DNA from: Chrysaora quinquecirrha
Taxonomy: Eukaryota; Cnidaria; Scyphozoa; Semaeostomeae; Pelagiidae
Assembly (NCBI GenBank): GCA_014526335.1
Contig: JACTAT010000004.1
Location: 929,180-993,179, forward strand
DNA: 64,000 nucleotides
Reading direction: 5' to 3'
This document shows positions 1 through 15,300 of the stretch, piece by piece. Numbering within the stretch: the first letter of the stretch is position 1; the number at the start of each line of letters is the position of its first letter. The notes under the pieces are model-generated. The model worked only from the letters and a program-made list of their open reading frames with translations, had not been told where the DNA came from and did no database searches. The position numbers were made by a program, and so were the translations under genes.

Positions 1-13
1 CTTGTTTTTCTTA

Positions 14-128
14 AGGTTTCTCGAAGAATTCTGGGAATAATTTCCTTAGTTACGAATTCAACGTCTACAGCTGTGTAAAATATGTAACTAAGGAAATTAT
101 TCCCAGAATTCCTTTCGAAAATCCTTAA
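14..128. repeat. Short fold-back element
   Basis: Arms GAATTCTGGGAATAATTTCC and its inverse GGAAATTATTCCCAGAATTC, extending outward imperfectly (about 38 bp each) around a 33-bp loop. Confidence 0.75.
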
Positions 129-207
129 TGAAAACAATAGGCAAAAAACGGCGGCCATCTTTTGCGGAAGCGTCTATTGGGGAGAGGGAGTTGCAAGAAC
201 AACTAAC

Positions 208-306
208 CTCGACTCCAGCTTGTTTAAATGTTTGTTTGAGTAACAGTGGCTCAAGCAGAGGATCCAGTTCTTCACCGACATTTTCAAGAAGTATTGGAGT
301 TCCAAA
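208..306 (-). CDS. DNAH7: DNAH7-like exon 59 (AAA5, last visible)
   Basis: 33 codons: [20 protein letters not shown] then [13 protein letters not shown]. GTPxLLENVGExLDxxLEPLL is near-invariant. Phase 0 at both ends; acceptor gatttgtag, donor GTTAGT. Further AAA5, AAA6 and C-terminal exons lie beyond position 1. Confidence 0.97.
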
Positions 307-3300
307 CTACAAATCAAATCAAAACGTTTACAATCTTCAATACACAAAAATGAGCATTAACCGGACGGCATTCATAAGACAGACATGAACTCATAAATCT
401 CAAACCTGAATGGCATTTTCCAGGGTTCTAGCATAGTTAGAATCGGAAAGTTTTATAACACCCAAACGATTCTTTTTCTCCAAATTTTTACCCATTTATT
501 CGCTTGGCCTGTTGGTGAACAAATCAAAAGGAATATCATCAGACAATAAAACGAAAGCAATGATTTCATCAAGGATCAGCTATCTTTTTTCTGAGTTTCT
601 TGCCTCAAGTCAATGAAAATAATTCTTACAAGTGATGCAATGAAATTGCTAGAGAAATCAAGCTGAAGAAGTCATTCTGTAGTTTTCTACAAGCTGGTCC
701 CCTGATCCAATTAATTATGCAAGGATTAAGCCCCGGCCAACATCGTCAATATTGCATCCAACGTTGTCCTAAATTATGTTGATTAAATGATGACCACGTT
801 CAGCCACCGCTGCCCCAAATTCAGCCATAACATGCAAAAAAAGGTAGTGGGGAATCGTTGGAAACTGTGTCGAGGAAATTTGGCCAAAGCTGGAGCTGTT
901 GCATTCCCTGATCTTATAAACCTTGAAAACCTAATATAAAGGACCAATTCATAGTGAAATTCTGAAATGGCGAATATTTCAAGCTTGGCATCCGCAAACT
1001 GCCTTAAAATTGGACCAGGGTTTTTAATACAAGTTGTTTGAATAATAGTCGTTGTTTGAACGTCTAACAAAACAATGACAAAAGCTATTAAGACTTGCTA
1101 GACAATAGGTCTTAAAACCCATTCTACTCCGTTCTCTCTCGCTCTTAGTTCACTGTTTGCTAGTTTGATAGTGATCAGCTAACGCGAAGTGATTCTTTTA
1201 TTTCCTCTGCAAGCAAAGATCAAGTGACCTGCTTTGCTATTTATGCTCTGCTGAAAAAGCTGCAATTCAGGATAAACGAAAAATAATGTTTTCCTTTGGA
1301 CAAGGCACGCAAAGTCAACCAAGCTGTTTCATTTCGATTTCTAGCCATATTTAAAATTCAGGCATCAATAAAGATACAAAATTTTCTCTACAAAAATAAG
1401 TGAAACTGATTTTTAAATTATCAAGTAAACTTCTAGGAATATTCTAGTATCGAAAACTGGCAAATATTTGTGGTGACAACCGATGAAAGAAAAGTTTAGC
1501 ACGAATGGCATTTAAGTCCGACAAACAAGCTCATAAAAATAACGTGTGTTTAAAAGAAGATTTTGTCGATGATCATTACAAGATTTCAATTGGTTAATTC
1601 TTATCCTTCGCTCAGTGAATAGACCTTTCCAAAGAGATCTGGTTCGGGCGCAACATTTTTCTGGAAAATGGTAGCCTTATCGAGTATGGGAATCCTCTCC
1701 GAGGACAAAGACCGGAATTGCGGTCGTTCGAGGAGAAATATTGCAGCAAATTCCATTTTGTTAGTTAATTGCATCTTTTTCCTGAAATTCTGCAGATATT
1801 TTAAACATTGCTGTCACATATTCCCTTTTTCTTCTATTATTCGTTTGAGTATTTAAAATCTTTTGCACTACTTCCTCTGAAGCGACTGCAATTCCGGGCT
1901 TTGTCCGTGGAGAGGATTCCCTTACTCGATACGGCTACCATTTTCCAGTAAAATGTCACGCCCGACCCAGATCTCTTTAAAAATGTCTATTTGCTCAAAA
2001 ATCAAGCATGAGCAAACAGTTCCACGCAGCGAAGGCTTTGTTCTGTTCGCTAACGAAGGCGAACAGCTTTAGCGAGCAGCAAATGCGAACAAAATGAAAA
2101 TGTGCCTTAGTAATACCTTGAGGATCGATCATGAGCGGCCATCTTCTTGTATTATCAACAATAATACCATTATCAACAGAAAATGAATCGACAGGCAGTC
2201 CAGATATTTGCCAATCTCTGATTTTCACAGGCTCACCAAGTGTAGCATTCAAAGAGAAAGATTCTGAACACGGGATCTTTTCTTTGTTACATAGAGCAAC
2301 CCAGTCCTTGACACATTCCTGCAAAATATGTCGCGCAGTCATAAGCATTCGTTTTGAAAATTGAAAAAGTTGGATTTTTCCATACCATAGTACACTTTTA
2401 GGTATCTGCGGCCAAACCTAGGTTTTAATGGACGATTGCGAAAGGAGTTTTTCACCAATACGCATTGCATTCAAGCATCGAATTCTTATACAGTCAATGT
2501 AAGTTCCGTTATGGAACGGAAATGTGTCTTGGTGGAAAGCTCTTAATGCCATCTTTTTCAGAATCGTCTATTGATATCAGTGAAGCGAACGTTTAATGTG
2601 CGTTGCTGTAACTTTGCAGTGTTTAAGTCGTGTTTAAGTCAAGTCGTGTTGTTTAACTGCGCACGGGTTGCGACTCATATATATAAACCTCTAGTGTAAA
2701 TGATAAAGGATTAGGAATCCCAACCTTTTCTTCTCCCTTAACAATGTTCGTGTGAGTTTGAGGGACTAAATGCAAAGAGGTAGCGTGACAGTTACCAACA
2801 TTGAACATCGAACTTACCAAGATAGGATCGCACAATTTAAGCTCAGCTTAAGGGATAATTGCCTAGCTTTATAGATTATCGACATTCTTTATGTGTTTTG
2901 GCCGGAGTGTAAGAGTTTAAAATAAACAATACACATAAGAATAACACAGTTTGATGACATATTGTACTGCTGGCAATGTGCGAGTGACATACTAGATAGA
3001 TCATTCAAACACACTTTAGACTTTACAGTTATATTTGGTTTAGGTATTAACAGCAAAGCGTAACTTTCATATGATAGAATAAGTATCACAGCAAAATGAC
3101 TTACATTTCTAAAAGCAACAGTGAAAGCACCAAGGTATGCAACAACACCGGAAGACAAGAGCACATCACCAGTTAATCTTATATACCTGGAAAAAAAACC
3201 AATTACAAGTCATATATGAATAGAAGAATAGACATACAAAATGAATAATTTCACCAGCGACCCCAACTCAAATGCCAGACACATTTTGCTCTTATTGTAG

Positions 3301-6300
3301 CTCATTATTGTGTCTGAGAATTGAAGCGGGGTTAATTGCGCAAGAGATAGAGCTGCTAATCACACGACTACCATAGCTATTGGGTGATAAGGCGGAATAG
3401 GAATTTTCGCTCATATGATATGGGCCTAACAGCATGCGTTTCTTTACCTTATAGATAGGTTCGTTACCACAACCTCAATATAATGCATTTTTATCGATAT
3501 GACACAACAATGGGATGTGACGTTATGCATAATTCGGAAAACCTCAGTATTAACAAGTATTACAGCGAATCATCTCAAATTTCTCAATTTATTTTCCATT
3601 CAGAAATCACCATCAAGGGCCTCATTATGTGCGAAGGATGAGCACATTATGTGGGGATGCGATGTCACGGATACAGGTATAGACCTACCTACCTACCTAC
3701 CTACCTACCTAAGGCGCTCTTTTTTTGCCAAAATGTAACAATAGATTGACCGCAAATATGCGGAAGTAAACTTTGAAGTCGCCGTAAGTGTCACCATTAG
3801 TGGTATCATTAACAAAAATCAATTACTTGACAATGAACACCAATTAGCAGCATTTGCTACTGTGGCGCACTGGTCTAAGCCACCGCCTTCTTGAACTGAA
3901 GATCTGAAGATCGATCCCCGTTTCACGGTACTCTCAATATTTTTTATGCTCGTTTGGTTTTGATTTTCATGTTTTCATACTCGAATTATCTATTGTAACG
4001 ACTCTATCCATTTATGCCCTTCAACAAAGTTTTTCATTTTTTGGTCTTCAATTTCAATAGTTTCGTTTACTTTTTTATGCTTTCGCGGTCCACAGGTGCG
4101 GTGCTTAAAAGCGAATGACTACCATGAAAAGAATACATATGGATTATATTAGCATTTATTTACTGGAGATCTGTCCCTCAATTTTGGATCAAAAATTTTT
4201 CAGGCTGATATAATTATGACTATCGTATAATATTTCAAATACATTGATTATGATTGAGCGAAAATCACGGCTAGGCTTAATTTACATGAATTGTGCGTGA
4301 AAGTCGACATAAACATGTTTTCGAATGGCAATTAACTGTTGAAGTAGCGATTAGTGGTGATTACTATTGGCAATTAGGTTGGGAGATAGATTGTTTGTTT
4401 TTGCAAGCCAGCCAGGGTATCGACAATCTTCAGTTAAGATATCGATAAACTTGGCAAGAGTTTCCACTACGCCACAAGCTCTCTCCGTTCTCTCCTCTTT
4501 ATTGAAAATCACACAAAATCTTAAAACTATGTATGCAAATTTGGGAATCGAGAAAATTTAGAGCTATCAGTGAATGTTTGCAAATCTCAAAAATTCGATG
4601 CAATATTTAAAGGCAAACAATTCTATGAAAACTTGAAAACATAAATATCTAGGATTTTTTAGTATTTCTAGAAATACTGTTTTACAATTTGTGCTTGTTT
4701 AGAAATAGCCGAAGTGCCGTAGTTGTGAAAACAAACGATTTGATGATCATCATTGTCATGGTCGTGATCATTGTGATAATCATGGTCATCATCATCATCG
4801 TCATGGTCATAATCACTGTGATAATCATGGTCATCATCATCGTCGTCGTGGCCATGATCATTTTGATAATCATGATCATCATGATCATCATCAGTTTTGC
4901 TGCACCTGTTGCACTTCAAGACATCGATTCATTTGTCAAATCTTTGTTTCATTGTTGCAAATTCTTGCAAACACTCTTTGGTAAGCGTTGTACCGCCATC
5001 CTTCGCACATTGCGACAGCATTGCTATGTTCTTAGGTTGGGAAGAATCCAAAAGAATGCATCAACAGCCAATGCAATATTATTGAAATGTGAACTGACAT
5101 AACTCACATATCTACCCTAGTCAAAAATGCGTTCGATAAAAACGTGAAACAGGAATTTGAGAAAGAATACCTTTCTCCAAGCGAGGCTGCAGTTTCAGTC
5201 CATCGGGTCTTTTCACCCCGAGGCCACCAATCAGCTTTTCCGCTCGATCAAGCTTCTTTGAACAAAGGTCAATGTTTTTCTCTAGGTCTGCCTTCTTATC
5301 GGTCATCCTGTCAAGCTCATCATTCAGTGCTTGCAGCTTATCAGTAACCTGTTGGAGTGAGAAAGGTAGCATTTACAATGGCTGCAAAAAGGTAGTTGGA
5401 ACGCAGAAGATTTTTTCGTAAGAATCACTGAAATGTTCATATTCAAGACAAAATTCTCCTACCCCGTTGAACAATGCTGATAATTCTGATAATTCTCATA
5501 CCCATCGTGCGAAATCAGAAGTTTTAAGTCAAACAACGTCGCTATATCTCCTATATACCATATTATACAAGCAGAGGAATTATTTGCTATTTGTTGACTT
5601 ACCTCTTTCAACTCAGCTCTTTTGGCATTCAACTTGTCCATTTGTACTTTCAGTTCTGCTTCTGCGCCAACAAGCTTCTCTTTTTTTGGTGCGACAACCT
5701 AGAATGAAATGAACCATATAGTAAAAGATGAATTCCGGATTCCGTTCGTTCATCCGTTTATCAACAGTTCATCTCCTCAGTGAAGCCAAGTTCAAGTGCC
5801 CCAATTCAAAGACATGCAGAATTGTTTTCATCTAGTTCTGTCTTTCCCTCCCATATTGTTGTACAATAACTGTTTTACGTTGCGCCCTAACCTTTGGTTC
5901 CAGCACAGGGCACTAGGTACAATCGTTGATAAAGCACGCAAGAAATTGCCATAAAAGTTTCGCCATCGCTATGATTGAGATCCTGGTATATTTGCATTAC
6001 TTTTTGTATTTTATGTTTGATTTATAATATGCCTTTAAGATTTCTAAAATGTGTCATTTAGTTTCTCTATAATCTTCCTATTCTCTGCAATATTCCAATG
6101 TTTAGAATGTGCCATATTAACCTCAGCACATTATCGTTTTAACAATAGCCAGTTGGCGGTATTTCTACAGCAATAATGAAAAAATGAAAAAGTTACGATC
6201 CTTCATACCTTGGCTACTCTGTCGTATACTTCCATTGCCCTGACCCACTTGCAAAGCCCTTCACAAGCAGTTGAAGCCTGTCGCACGACGTCAGGCACAA

Positions 6301-9300
6301 AATCTTTATTTGTTACGTACCTAGAAAGATTCACATCATAACAAACTACTGCAAGTTACATAACGTGAAGAACGGAACTTGCGTGATTAAAACTCATACA
6401 TGATTACCAACAAAGTATAGTTTCTTAGACGTTTGGATTAAAATTATAGCACTTCTTCAAATAAGCTTGTAGATTCAACGTAAGATACAAAAATTCAGAT
6501 AATGAATGGTCTAACTAAACAGGAACAGCAAAGGAAAACGGTTGTTCTGCTAAACTTGCAAAGCCCGGCTTAACTAGAAGACATTGTCGCGCGACATCTT
6601 AAAACGACTGTTGTGCTAATGTATAGTAGTTAAGCCTTGACCACAGTGTTGCATGCAAATGACGCTCAAAATTCGTTGGACTTATATTTCAAGTATTTTT
6701 GTGACATTTTTCACGTTGCATAAATGTATGCAAGTCAGCCCTTTTGCTTGCCAAAAAATTATTTATCCTCGATTTTAACCAGTCAAAACAGCAAACATTA
6801 CAGACGATTCCTCAAATTCAGGTCTCGAAGGAAACTTCATATCAAAAAAGAACTGAGGTGGACCTCCTTAGGGCAAAAAATAAGCAATAAAGTAATAAAG
6901 AATGAACGAGAACGTCACTTTAACTTATGTTTAATCCAAAAAACACGAAGAAAAAGTTTATTATAGACCAGAATATAAAAACCAGCCTAGGGTTTTCTGT
7001 TGTGGAATGAAAGCTAGAACCACAGCAGTAACATCAGTAGTATTTGTTTCATTAAAAAAGGTAGGCCTAACAAGTTTAGCCACAGCCTTAGATGTATGTG
7101 TAACATCATAAAAATGTTGCAACAAATGTCGCGCGGCAATGTTGTATAGTTTAGCATGCGGCCTTTACTAATTCTCATCTCAAGAAAGTTGTCTGCCACT
7201 GTAGATTTCATATAAATGCTCGGAAAATCGGAACGAAAATATAAAAAAATGTTCGACATACTTAGCTCTTATATTCTTCATGACATTTGCAGGTATATTA
7301 TCCTTATCGTAACTTTTAAGTGAATCTAAAAATCTCATATCGCCAAGAATCTTTTGAGATGGTCCCCAATAATCTTCCACCATTTTGCCAGAGCCTGATG
7401 GATCAGGTTTTCTTTCTGGTCGAACATTTTTCATAATGCACACTGCTTCCATGACTAGCTTCACAACACCTGGCGGATTCTAGGAAAAAATAAGACATAC
7501 ATAGCTAAAATACATATATCGAAAAAAAGTGTTTTTAAGCTCAAGAAATGTAAAAGATTATTGCAAATGTATATTGGTACAATCCATGCAGCAATTGTAA
7601 AATTCCGAATTTCTAGAGCCATAAATTGATCTGCTAAAGCTCATTCATGATAAACTTCAACACCAACAATAATAATAATAATAGAAATGAACTTCAAAAA
7701 AACGACTGCAGATTTCATGCGGTAAAGCAAGTTTCGATCGTTCAACAATCAGCTTCATCTACAATAAAATATACCCTTACTTCACGGGAATACATATTTT
7801 CATGTAAACTGGACATTATTGTTAAACGATCGAAAGATATTTTACGGCTTGAAATCTATATTCATTTTCTTTAAGAAGGGCATTTCTAGTAATAAATGCA
7901 AGCAGTATTGTGCAGTCAGAATTCGTACTAATTAGAGGTTTCAAACACTGCTGAAGCCGCAAACAGCTCAAGCACAAAACTTAATCAGAGCTTAACTTTG
8001 TTTAGTTACCTTCATTGTTTTAACCATACTGATATCACTTGGTTTCAGTGTGTTCAATGCAGACATCGCGGCCTCAAGTGCTGGCAGTGCCTCAGCGAGT
8101 TCGCTTTCGCATTCATCTTTGATACCTTTAGCAACTGTAGCCGCTTGATTTGCTACAGCTTCATCAGCAGACACAACCTTAAAAGAATATTTTTGGCAAT
8201 CAATGACCAGCCAATGAGAACATCTTATCTTTAGCATTATTAACAAAAGGCTTTAAAACAAAACGTAGCATCACGAGTGTATAGAAACCACGTGTTTGTT
8301 AATAATTATCAATAAACTTTCCACAAAGGAAAACAGACTGCTATAAGTTGCTTATTCATACGAAACAAAAATTTTTAGTCCCTCATTTTTATAAATCCAT
8401 CTTCTAGTGAGTTCATGAATTCACGTTCAGTTTATGCTTTATGAATTCACGAATCAGTTTATGCTGTATGCCAGTTAAACAAAACGACACTAGATCTGAA
8501 TCGCAGCTCTTAAAGCAAAAATGCTTAATATCGAAATGCTCTATTCGTAACATCTCAAAAGAAATTAGAAGAAACACTGTCTGTGCTATCACTGTCTGTG
8601 TAAGAGGTAATGGACATTGGGAAGATTATCAGCATCGTGCTTGAAACATATACAACCGGAGGCAACTCAATGATGCAGTCTTTATGATACAAACAGCTTC
8701 GATAATTATGCCCAACGAGTAAACGCTGCTTGTTTATCATTTGAAATTTGCTTGTCAAGCAAAATGTTTCACTGTTTGGCCATGTCGCACAGCAATTCTT
8801 GTCAAACACTTTTGCTTGCATCAAGCAAAAACGATTTTCAACTATTTCAAAAACATTGCGCAGCTAATTTGGTGAACGGTTTTGCAAAGTTGCAAAACGG
8901 CTAAACGATGCTTGAAAAACTAATCGTAAATGATTGACCAACAATTATTGTTTGTTTGGCCAGGGGTCTAAAATGAAAAGTTTAGCCTTAAAGGGAATTG
9001 ACACCAGTACATTGGGCATTTTAAAAAGAGCCTATGGAATTGCTTTCAAATCACAATACAATTTGTCACGGTCATGATCTTTTACTCCTCACAAAAGAGT
9101 CGGTGCATTGTTCATTAGAAAAAGACGAAGACGTTATCCGCGACAAAAATACAGGGTGGTCCAAAAAAGGGATCCCCTAGCTAAATAATTTATAAATAAT
9201 TTATTCTTAAGTTGGAATTTTATGAAATTAAAACTACATGATATTCAACTAAAGTGAGATGTTTCGTGTAAATATCATGATGATACGGGTTAGTATCGCT

Positions 9301-12300
9301 GAATAAATTGACTTTAAAATTTTACAATCCAAAAACGTACTGCAACAAAATATGCAACTTTATACCGTTACGTAATCCTTACGCAACAAAAAAGAAAAAT
9401 CAATAACTCATTCTTTCAGTCAAATGATATTCAAAATGTCCTCAGTCCTGCTGAATACACTTCTCTAATATGACTGACCATACATTAGTGGCTATGACAA
9501 TTTTGCGCTGGGATAATGATTCGGGAATGATTCCCCTTCACGCAAGATGGCAGTGCGCAATGATGGAATATAAACAACAGGTTTTTGAACATCATGAATT
9601 GAACATCTAATTGCGCCGATATGGAAGCTCTTATCATCAAGATATTTCTACACGATATCGCACTTGACTTGAATATTACCTGGTATAAATTTTGTAAAAT
9701 TGCTTCCTGAGAAAAATTATTCAGAAATTTTTTACCTAAGGGGGTCCCTCTTTTTTTGGGCCACCCTGTAGATTGGGCATATGCCACAATTATGAGTGTC
9801 GATTCTCTTTAATAATTCAAAGAGGGAAAATAATTTAAACTAAAAGTAAAAGAGAGTAACCAAGACAATTTAGTACCTCTTTCTTGGCTTCAACTTCGAC
9901 TGTATCCTGTTCAATTTTAGCCATGAGTTTTTCTGTTTCTGCTGATGTTTTAACCAGCTCAGGTTGAAGATCTTTCAGTTCTTGTTGCATCACAGTAACT
10001 TGGGAAGCAGCAAACTCTAATTTCTCCAAACCAGTCAGATACCGTTGCTTCAGCTGCATTACCTCATCTCGCTTGCTTCGCAGCAACAGTTTAAACGTCT
10101 GTATAAGTTCCAAGTATGACGTTGGAGTGACGTAATTGTGACGTCGCAAAATTTCAAAATACCTGAAAAAGGTATTACCACAATAAGAGTTTCATTTCAA
10201 TTTGCAATGGTCAAGGAATGGCAACAGAAAAAATAATATATACATCTTAGGGGAACAAGCCTTGCAAAGCCTATTTGGTGATGGCCAGATTAAAACAAAA
10301 CAAAAATATTGTATAAGCAATGTATCAAGCAATGAAAGCCACATAAGATCGTGTTCAAAATACATAGTCTTCCACCTTGTTTGTCAGAAAAAACTCGAAA
10401 AAACACATTCGACGAACTCTTTTTCTTGTACATGCAGCAGTGATACGTGACAGGAATTCCAAAAGCCATCTACAACCATAACTTTCCCTAAACAATTCTC
10501 AGTAGAAATGATGCTCAGTGTAGAGAGTCATAAAGATTACAGTGCGGCTTGGTATTTCTTTACTATTTTAGGTTTATATCCGTATAACTTTCAGTCACTT
10601 ATTATAGGCTACGGTTATCAGGCTTAAACGGGTCTTATGTTAATGGTTAAAAACATGTTTTTTTTCAAAAAAAGGTAAGAGGGGTTTTCGTCCTTAAATA
10701 TCAACGGTTTTAATCTCCTTTATGGATACAAAACATGCTGAAAGGACGCTTTGGTATGTTCCGTTTGCATGGCGTCACGGGAGGTTTAAAACATTTCTTT
10801 CATTTGCTTCTGCAAACACAAAAAAGTTCGTGCTACAACACAATAAGAAGACAGCACACGTAGATAGTTCCAAAAATCCCTTTCTTGCTGCTAGAACACA
10901 AAGAAATAACAACAAAGGCAAATGTACAATGGCAGTAAATCAGCCAAAGTAGCTCCCACCTTTCAGATTGCTTCCTGACGGATTCATGAAAATACTTGCA
11001 CATGCGAACCGACGATGCTCTCAAAGAATCGTCCATCTCAATATCTTGAAGAAACTTTTTAGCAACCATTTCCAGTGCATCATCAGGCCAAGCCTACATG
11101 AAAAAAAAGGACAGCTAATCACGAGTTGCTAGATATTGATGTTAATTGCCCGAGATGTCATTTTTAATGCCTTTAGCTATACTGTAATGTTTTTCAGATG
11201 TAGAAAGTTCAATTTTAAATTTTGAAGATTTCTGAATTCTTGTTAATACGAGTATGAAAAGCTTCGTTTCTGTTACGTGCTGCGATGTGAACAATAATGA
11301 CTGTTTAAGTTTTCCCAATTGCATTAGTTTTATGTTTGTAAGAACTGCTCTGCATAAAAGGACTAAAACTAGCCAACGTGAACGTATCTTTAAAATTAAT
11401 TACTTTCATGTTTTTTCTTTGTGTAGCTGTTGATTTTCTTTCAGTAAACTATCGTGATTTGTATAAACTTGTGCGTGCAGTTCTCGTGTTTGCGTAACTC
11501 CCTTTCTTGGAAAGAGTGTTTCTGGTGTTTCTTCGTCTTTGTTGTGTCCCACGTTGGGTGACGTCTCAAAATGTTGTCTTATTAGGTAACCATTATATAT
11601 TTGTGTTATTAGTGTTATCAGTATCTAGTTTAGTCTTATCTTGATTCAGTGTCGAAGAACATCAAATCTTAGAGTTGTTAAAGTTGCGGTTTTCTTGGCT
11701 AGGGTTTACTGTCTAAGCGTGTTCTTTCTTCCCTACACGCTATCGAAAGAACCCATAAATGCAAAGAAAGTGAGTTGTTATTAACTCAGAATTGTTACGA
11801 TAACTACTCCAAGCACCATCTGCAGAAACGTAACTCAAACTTAGAATATGTACGTAATTCTTTGCATGACTGACAAGATAAGGAGCATCCAAAATTTAAA
11901 TGCAAAAGTGGCACCTGGATTTTTTAACATGATGGACAGGATCTTAAAGATTATAACATTTACATAAAATGTAATTCTAACAAAAGTTTTTTTGGTAACC
12001 TGTCAGGAAGACTATTCGAAAACACTTTCAAGACAATATAAGCAGAAGCAAATGAGCCAAAAGCCAAATTAATAGTTAAGTAAGAAATAACTACTTACGA
12101 TGATTAAGCTCAGTTTCGCAAAACACATTATTTGTATGAACTTTTGATTGCAGAAATAAATATCTACTCTACTCTATTGTAAGAACCCAATGAGAAACGA
12201 GAGAATATTTATTTATCTTTACCTGAAACCAATCTATGGTGCAGCAGTTAATCAGCGATGGGAACATACGAAGCCGGTTTCTAAAAGCATCACCAATCGG

Positions 12301-15300
12301 ACTCATAGCAAGGACAATATGCAGATTTGATTTAACTCTGTCTATGAAATAGTTGTACATTGCTAGCGGAGTTGCGTCTATCTTTTTGCCCTGTTGAAAT
12401 AGGAAAATATAAAAGACTGATACTATGCATTAAAGCGGTAAATATTCAGATGTAACGCTCTTTTCTCAGCAGTAAAAACAGTATGGAGGAAAAGATATTA
12501 GTCGAGTAATATGATATTTTCGAGAGAATCTACTTAAAGATAGTATATCATTCATTCAAAGGTCTAAAAAATCCTGGGATTTCAAAATAGTAACAACAGA
12601 AAAACAGTACTGAAACTTTAAGCTTACAAAGCTGCGAGAATAGAAACTGAAAATATCTTGATTGATTTTAGAAATGTAGCGGAATGAAAGCAAGTTATAA
12701 GTGTTGTATCTACCGTAGATTTATTTTTACGTGGTTATATAAATTTGATAATTCATTTCATTGGCAAACAACATGCAAGGTAGAAGTGAGGTCTGTCTAG
12801 CAAGCTTTTAGGCGTACAGAATAAATAGACAGATGCATCTAACTTGAAGTTTCGCTTATACACAATCAGAGAAGTGAAGAACTGGGAGAAAGCTCAAGTT
12901 AGATATTTGTCTAAAGTTCAAGCTAGCTATCGATCTACAGACTGAAGCGCGCGGTAACAGTTTCTTCAGAATAATGTTACCACATTCTTCTATCGAACTG
13001 TTAATAAATCCTGTTAGTACCGGTTCACATGAGGTGGGATGTCCCGCTTAAACGAGGTAGTTCACTCAGAAGGGTTGAGTTTTAAGCTTATGTTCATATG
13101 ATGAATTTCAGCCCAGCCAAACAGTCGTTTCAATTCAATGGCCCATTAATGATAATGATTTTCATTTTCCATCCCACCTGAGTGGGCTTGATACATTGCT
13201 TTGTTCAAATGAGGCAAATTCAGCCCATTCAGACCTATAAGATTTATTATATATTTATCTTACCAGTAAATCTCACATAGGTGGGATAGCCCACCTCTCA
13301 TATGAAAACAATCTCAAATTCGTAGAACTACGTTTTGACGAGATTCCTTTCAGTGGGCTCTTCCACCTTTAGTGGGATACCTCACCTCCCATGAACGACC
13401 CTTAAAAGAGAATAGGAAAAATACCTCTAAACGAGCAACTCCTTGCATTTTCTCGATGACTTCTGCCTTTTCATCAGCTGCAAATATATTTGGTACATCT
13501 CCAGTGTTTAATATCATGTTAATATCTTCAACAAATGATTCTTCCTTGATTTGGTTATCACTGAATAAAAACACTGTACGCTTCCCATCAACTCCAGATT
13601 TTATCAAAACCTTGATGAAGAAAAAACGATATTCATATACAATTTGATTTTTCTCTGCTCTTGAATCACAGAGAGGTACAATAGAGTAGACAGGTACAAT
13701 AGAGGGCCTAAACTAGGAACCGAAAGCCCCAATATCAAGCTCTTTCAAACGAAAACACGCGAGAAAGAAAAAGAGACGAAGCACAAGAAAAAAGGCTTAC
13801 TGTAAAATTTTTTCGAACTACGATCCAGTTGGGATAGTACGATAAGTCTGATACATAACACGCTTTGCAAAACGTCAGATTTGCTGTACGGGGTGGAAAA
13901 ATCTTAAAAAATACTTGCTTGAAGCCTTTCACACCTCACAGCAAAAGAGTACGAAAGCTTAGAATTCAAGAACTTCAAGCTTAATTACACATTCAATTCT
14001 GCACGACTAAAACTAAGATAATCAGAAAAGCTAAACTGACTGATTTTTCCTTCTGAATAACTGTGAGTCTTAGCAATACTAGGATATTAAATGGCTTCAG
14101 GTAACGAGCCAATATTAAAGAATGAAATTACTGCCATCTTCAAGTAAGGCCCTGGCGAAATGATCAAATATTGTTGTTCAAACATTTTTTAAATTTACGT
14201 AACAAGCAATATTCGACCCTTTGGCCACGTCACAAAACATTATTTGACAGGCCAAATAAGCTATATCTATTGCAAAAACAAGCTCGGTGTTTCTTAAATA
14301 GCTGAGAAATATTTTCTGCTTGACGGAAGTAAAAATGTTCGACAAGCAATGTTTTTCGACCTGGCCAAACAGTCAAACATTTTGCTTTAAAAACAAATTT
14401 AAAATGTTTGAAAAGCAATGTATGAGCATTTGGCCAAGGTCTACACAGTGCCCGACAAAAACAGGATTAATCTGTGTTAAAATCTTTTCCATTTTCTCAC
14501 ACAATCCGTCTGTCATATTGATGGGCTTTTACCGACGTGAATATTTAGGTAATACCTTTTTCAAGTCATCTCTCCATTCATTCTTTGTGTAATTCTTCGT
14601 AATTTCAATCTGAAAGAGCTCATAATTGGCCATGAAAGTTGCCAGCTTTGTAGCACTTTGACGTCCACTACCTCCGATTCCTGTATTTTAAAGAACATAA
14701 TACACAGTTTTTTATAAAAATCATATGCTGAACTGAACAAAAGAAGCAACGAATGAAGGTTTAGTTTACTGACCAACGAGCAGGGCATGTCCATTGTCTT
14801 GTTTTAACACACGACTGACTCTTGACACGTGTTCAATAGCAAATTTAAACATCACCAAAGACATGGGTGCTTTGCTCATCTGATTGTAATCATCAAGGTA
14901 TCTGAAACAAAGAGATTTAAATAATCATATTCGTTGGCAAAGCAAAAAAAGGCAAGCAAGCAATGTAGTTAAGGTGAAGTTGAAAAGGTGAAGGTGAAAT
15001 GGTGTTTTAGCGCCAGTCGCTAGGATCTCAGTAGTAGGTTAACTAATCGAGACCTCGACCCTTGCCGTGACGCTACCGTGGCTGGGCTCGAACCCTGACC
15101 ACACTGAGCTCTTGACACCACGAGTCAGCTGGATTATACCACGACGCCACAGCACCTTCTAATACACGTTAATACACGACATAATGGAATATTCACAGTA
15201 TAATACAACACAAGTCTAGGTTAATTCTTAAGGCGATACAAACGATTAAAATAATGGAATATATGATTCCTTTGAAATGAAACATAGCAGGAAAAAAAGG

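Noticed and set aside
4668..5102. Asp/His-rich and Met/Ile-rich frames on both strands
   Set aside because: Low-complexity GATCAT repeats; no conserved protein.
9485..9787. 100-codon minus-strand frame inside the mariner-like element
   Set aside because: Runs across the element's terminal repeat and shows no DDE/D transposase motif.
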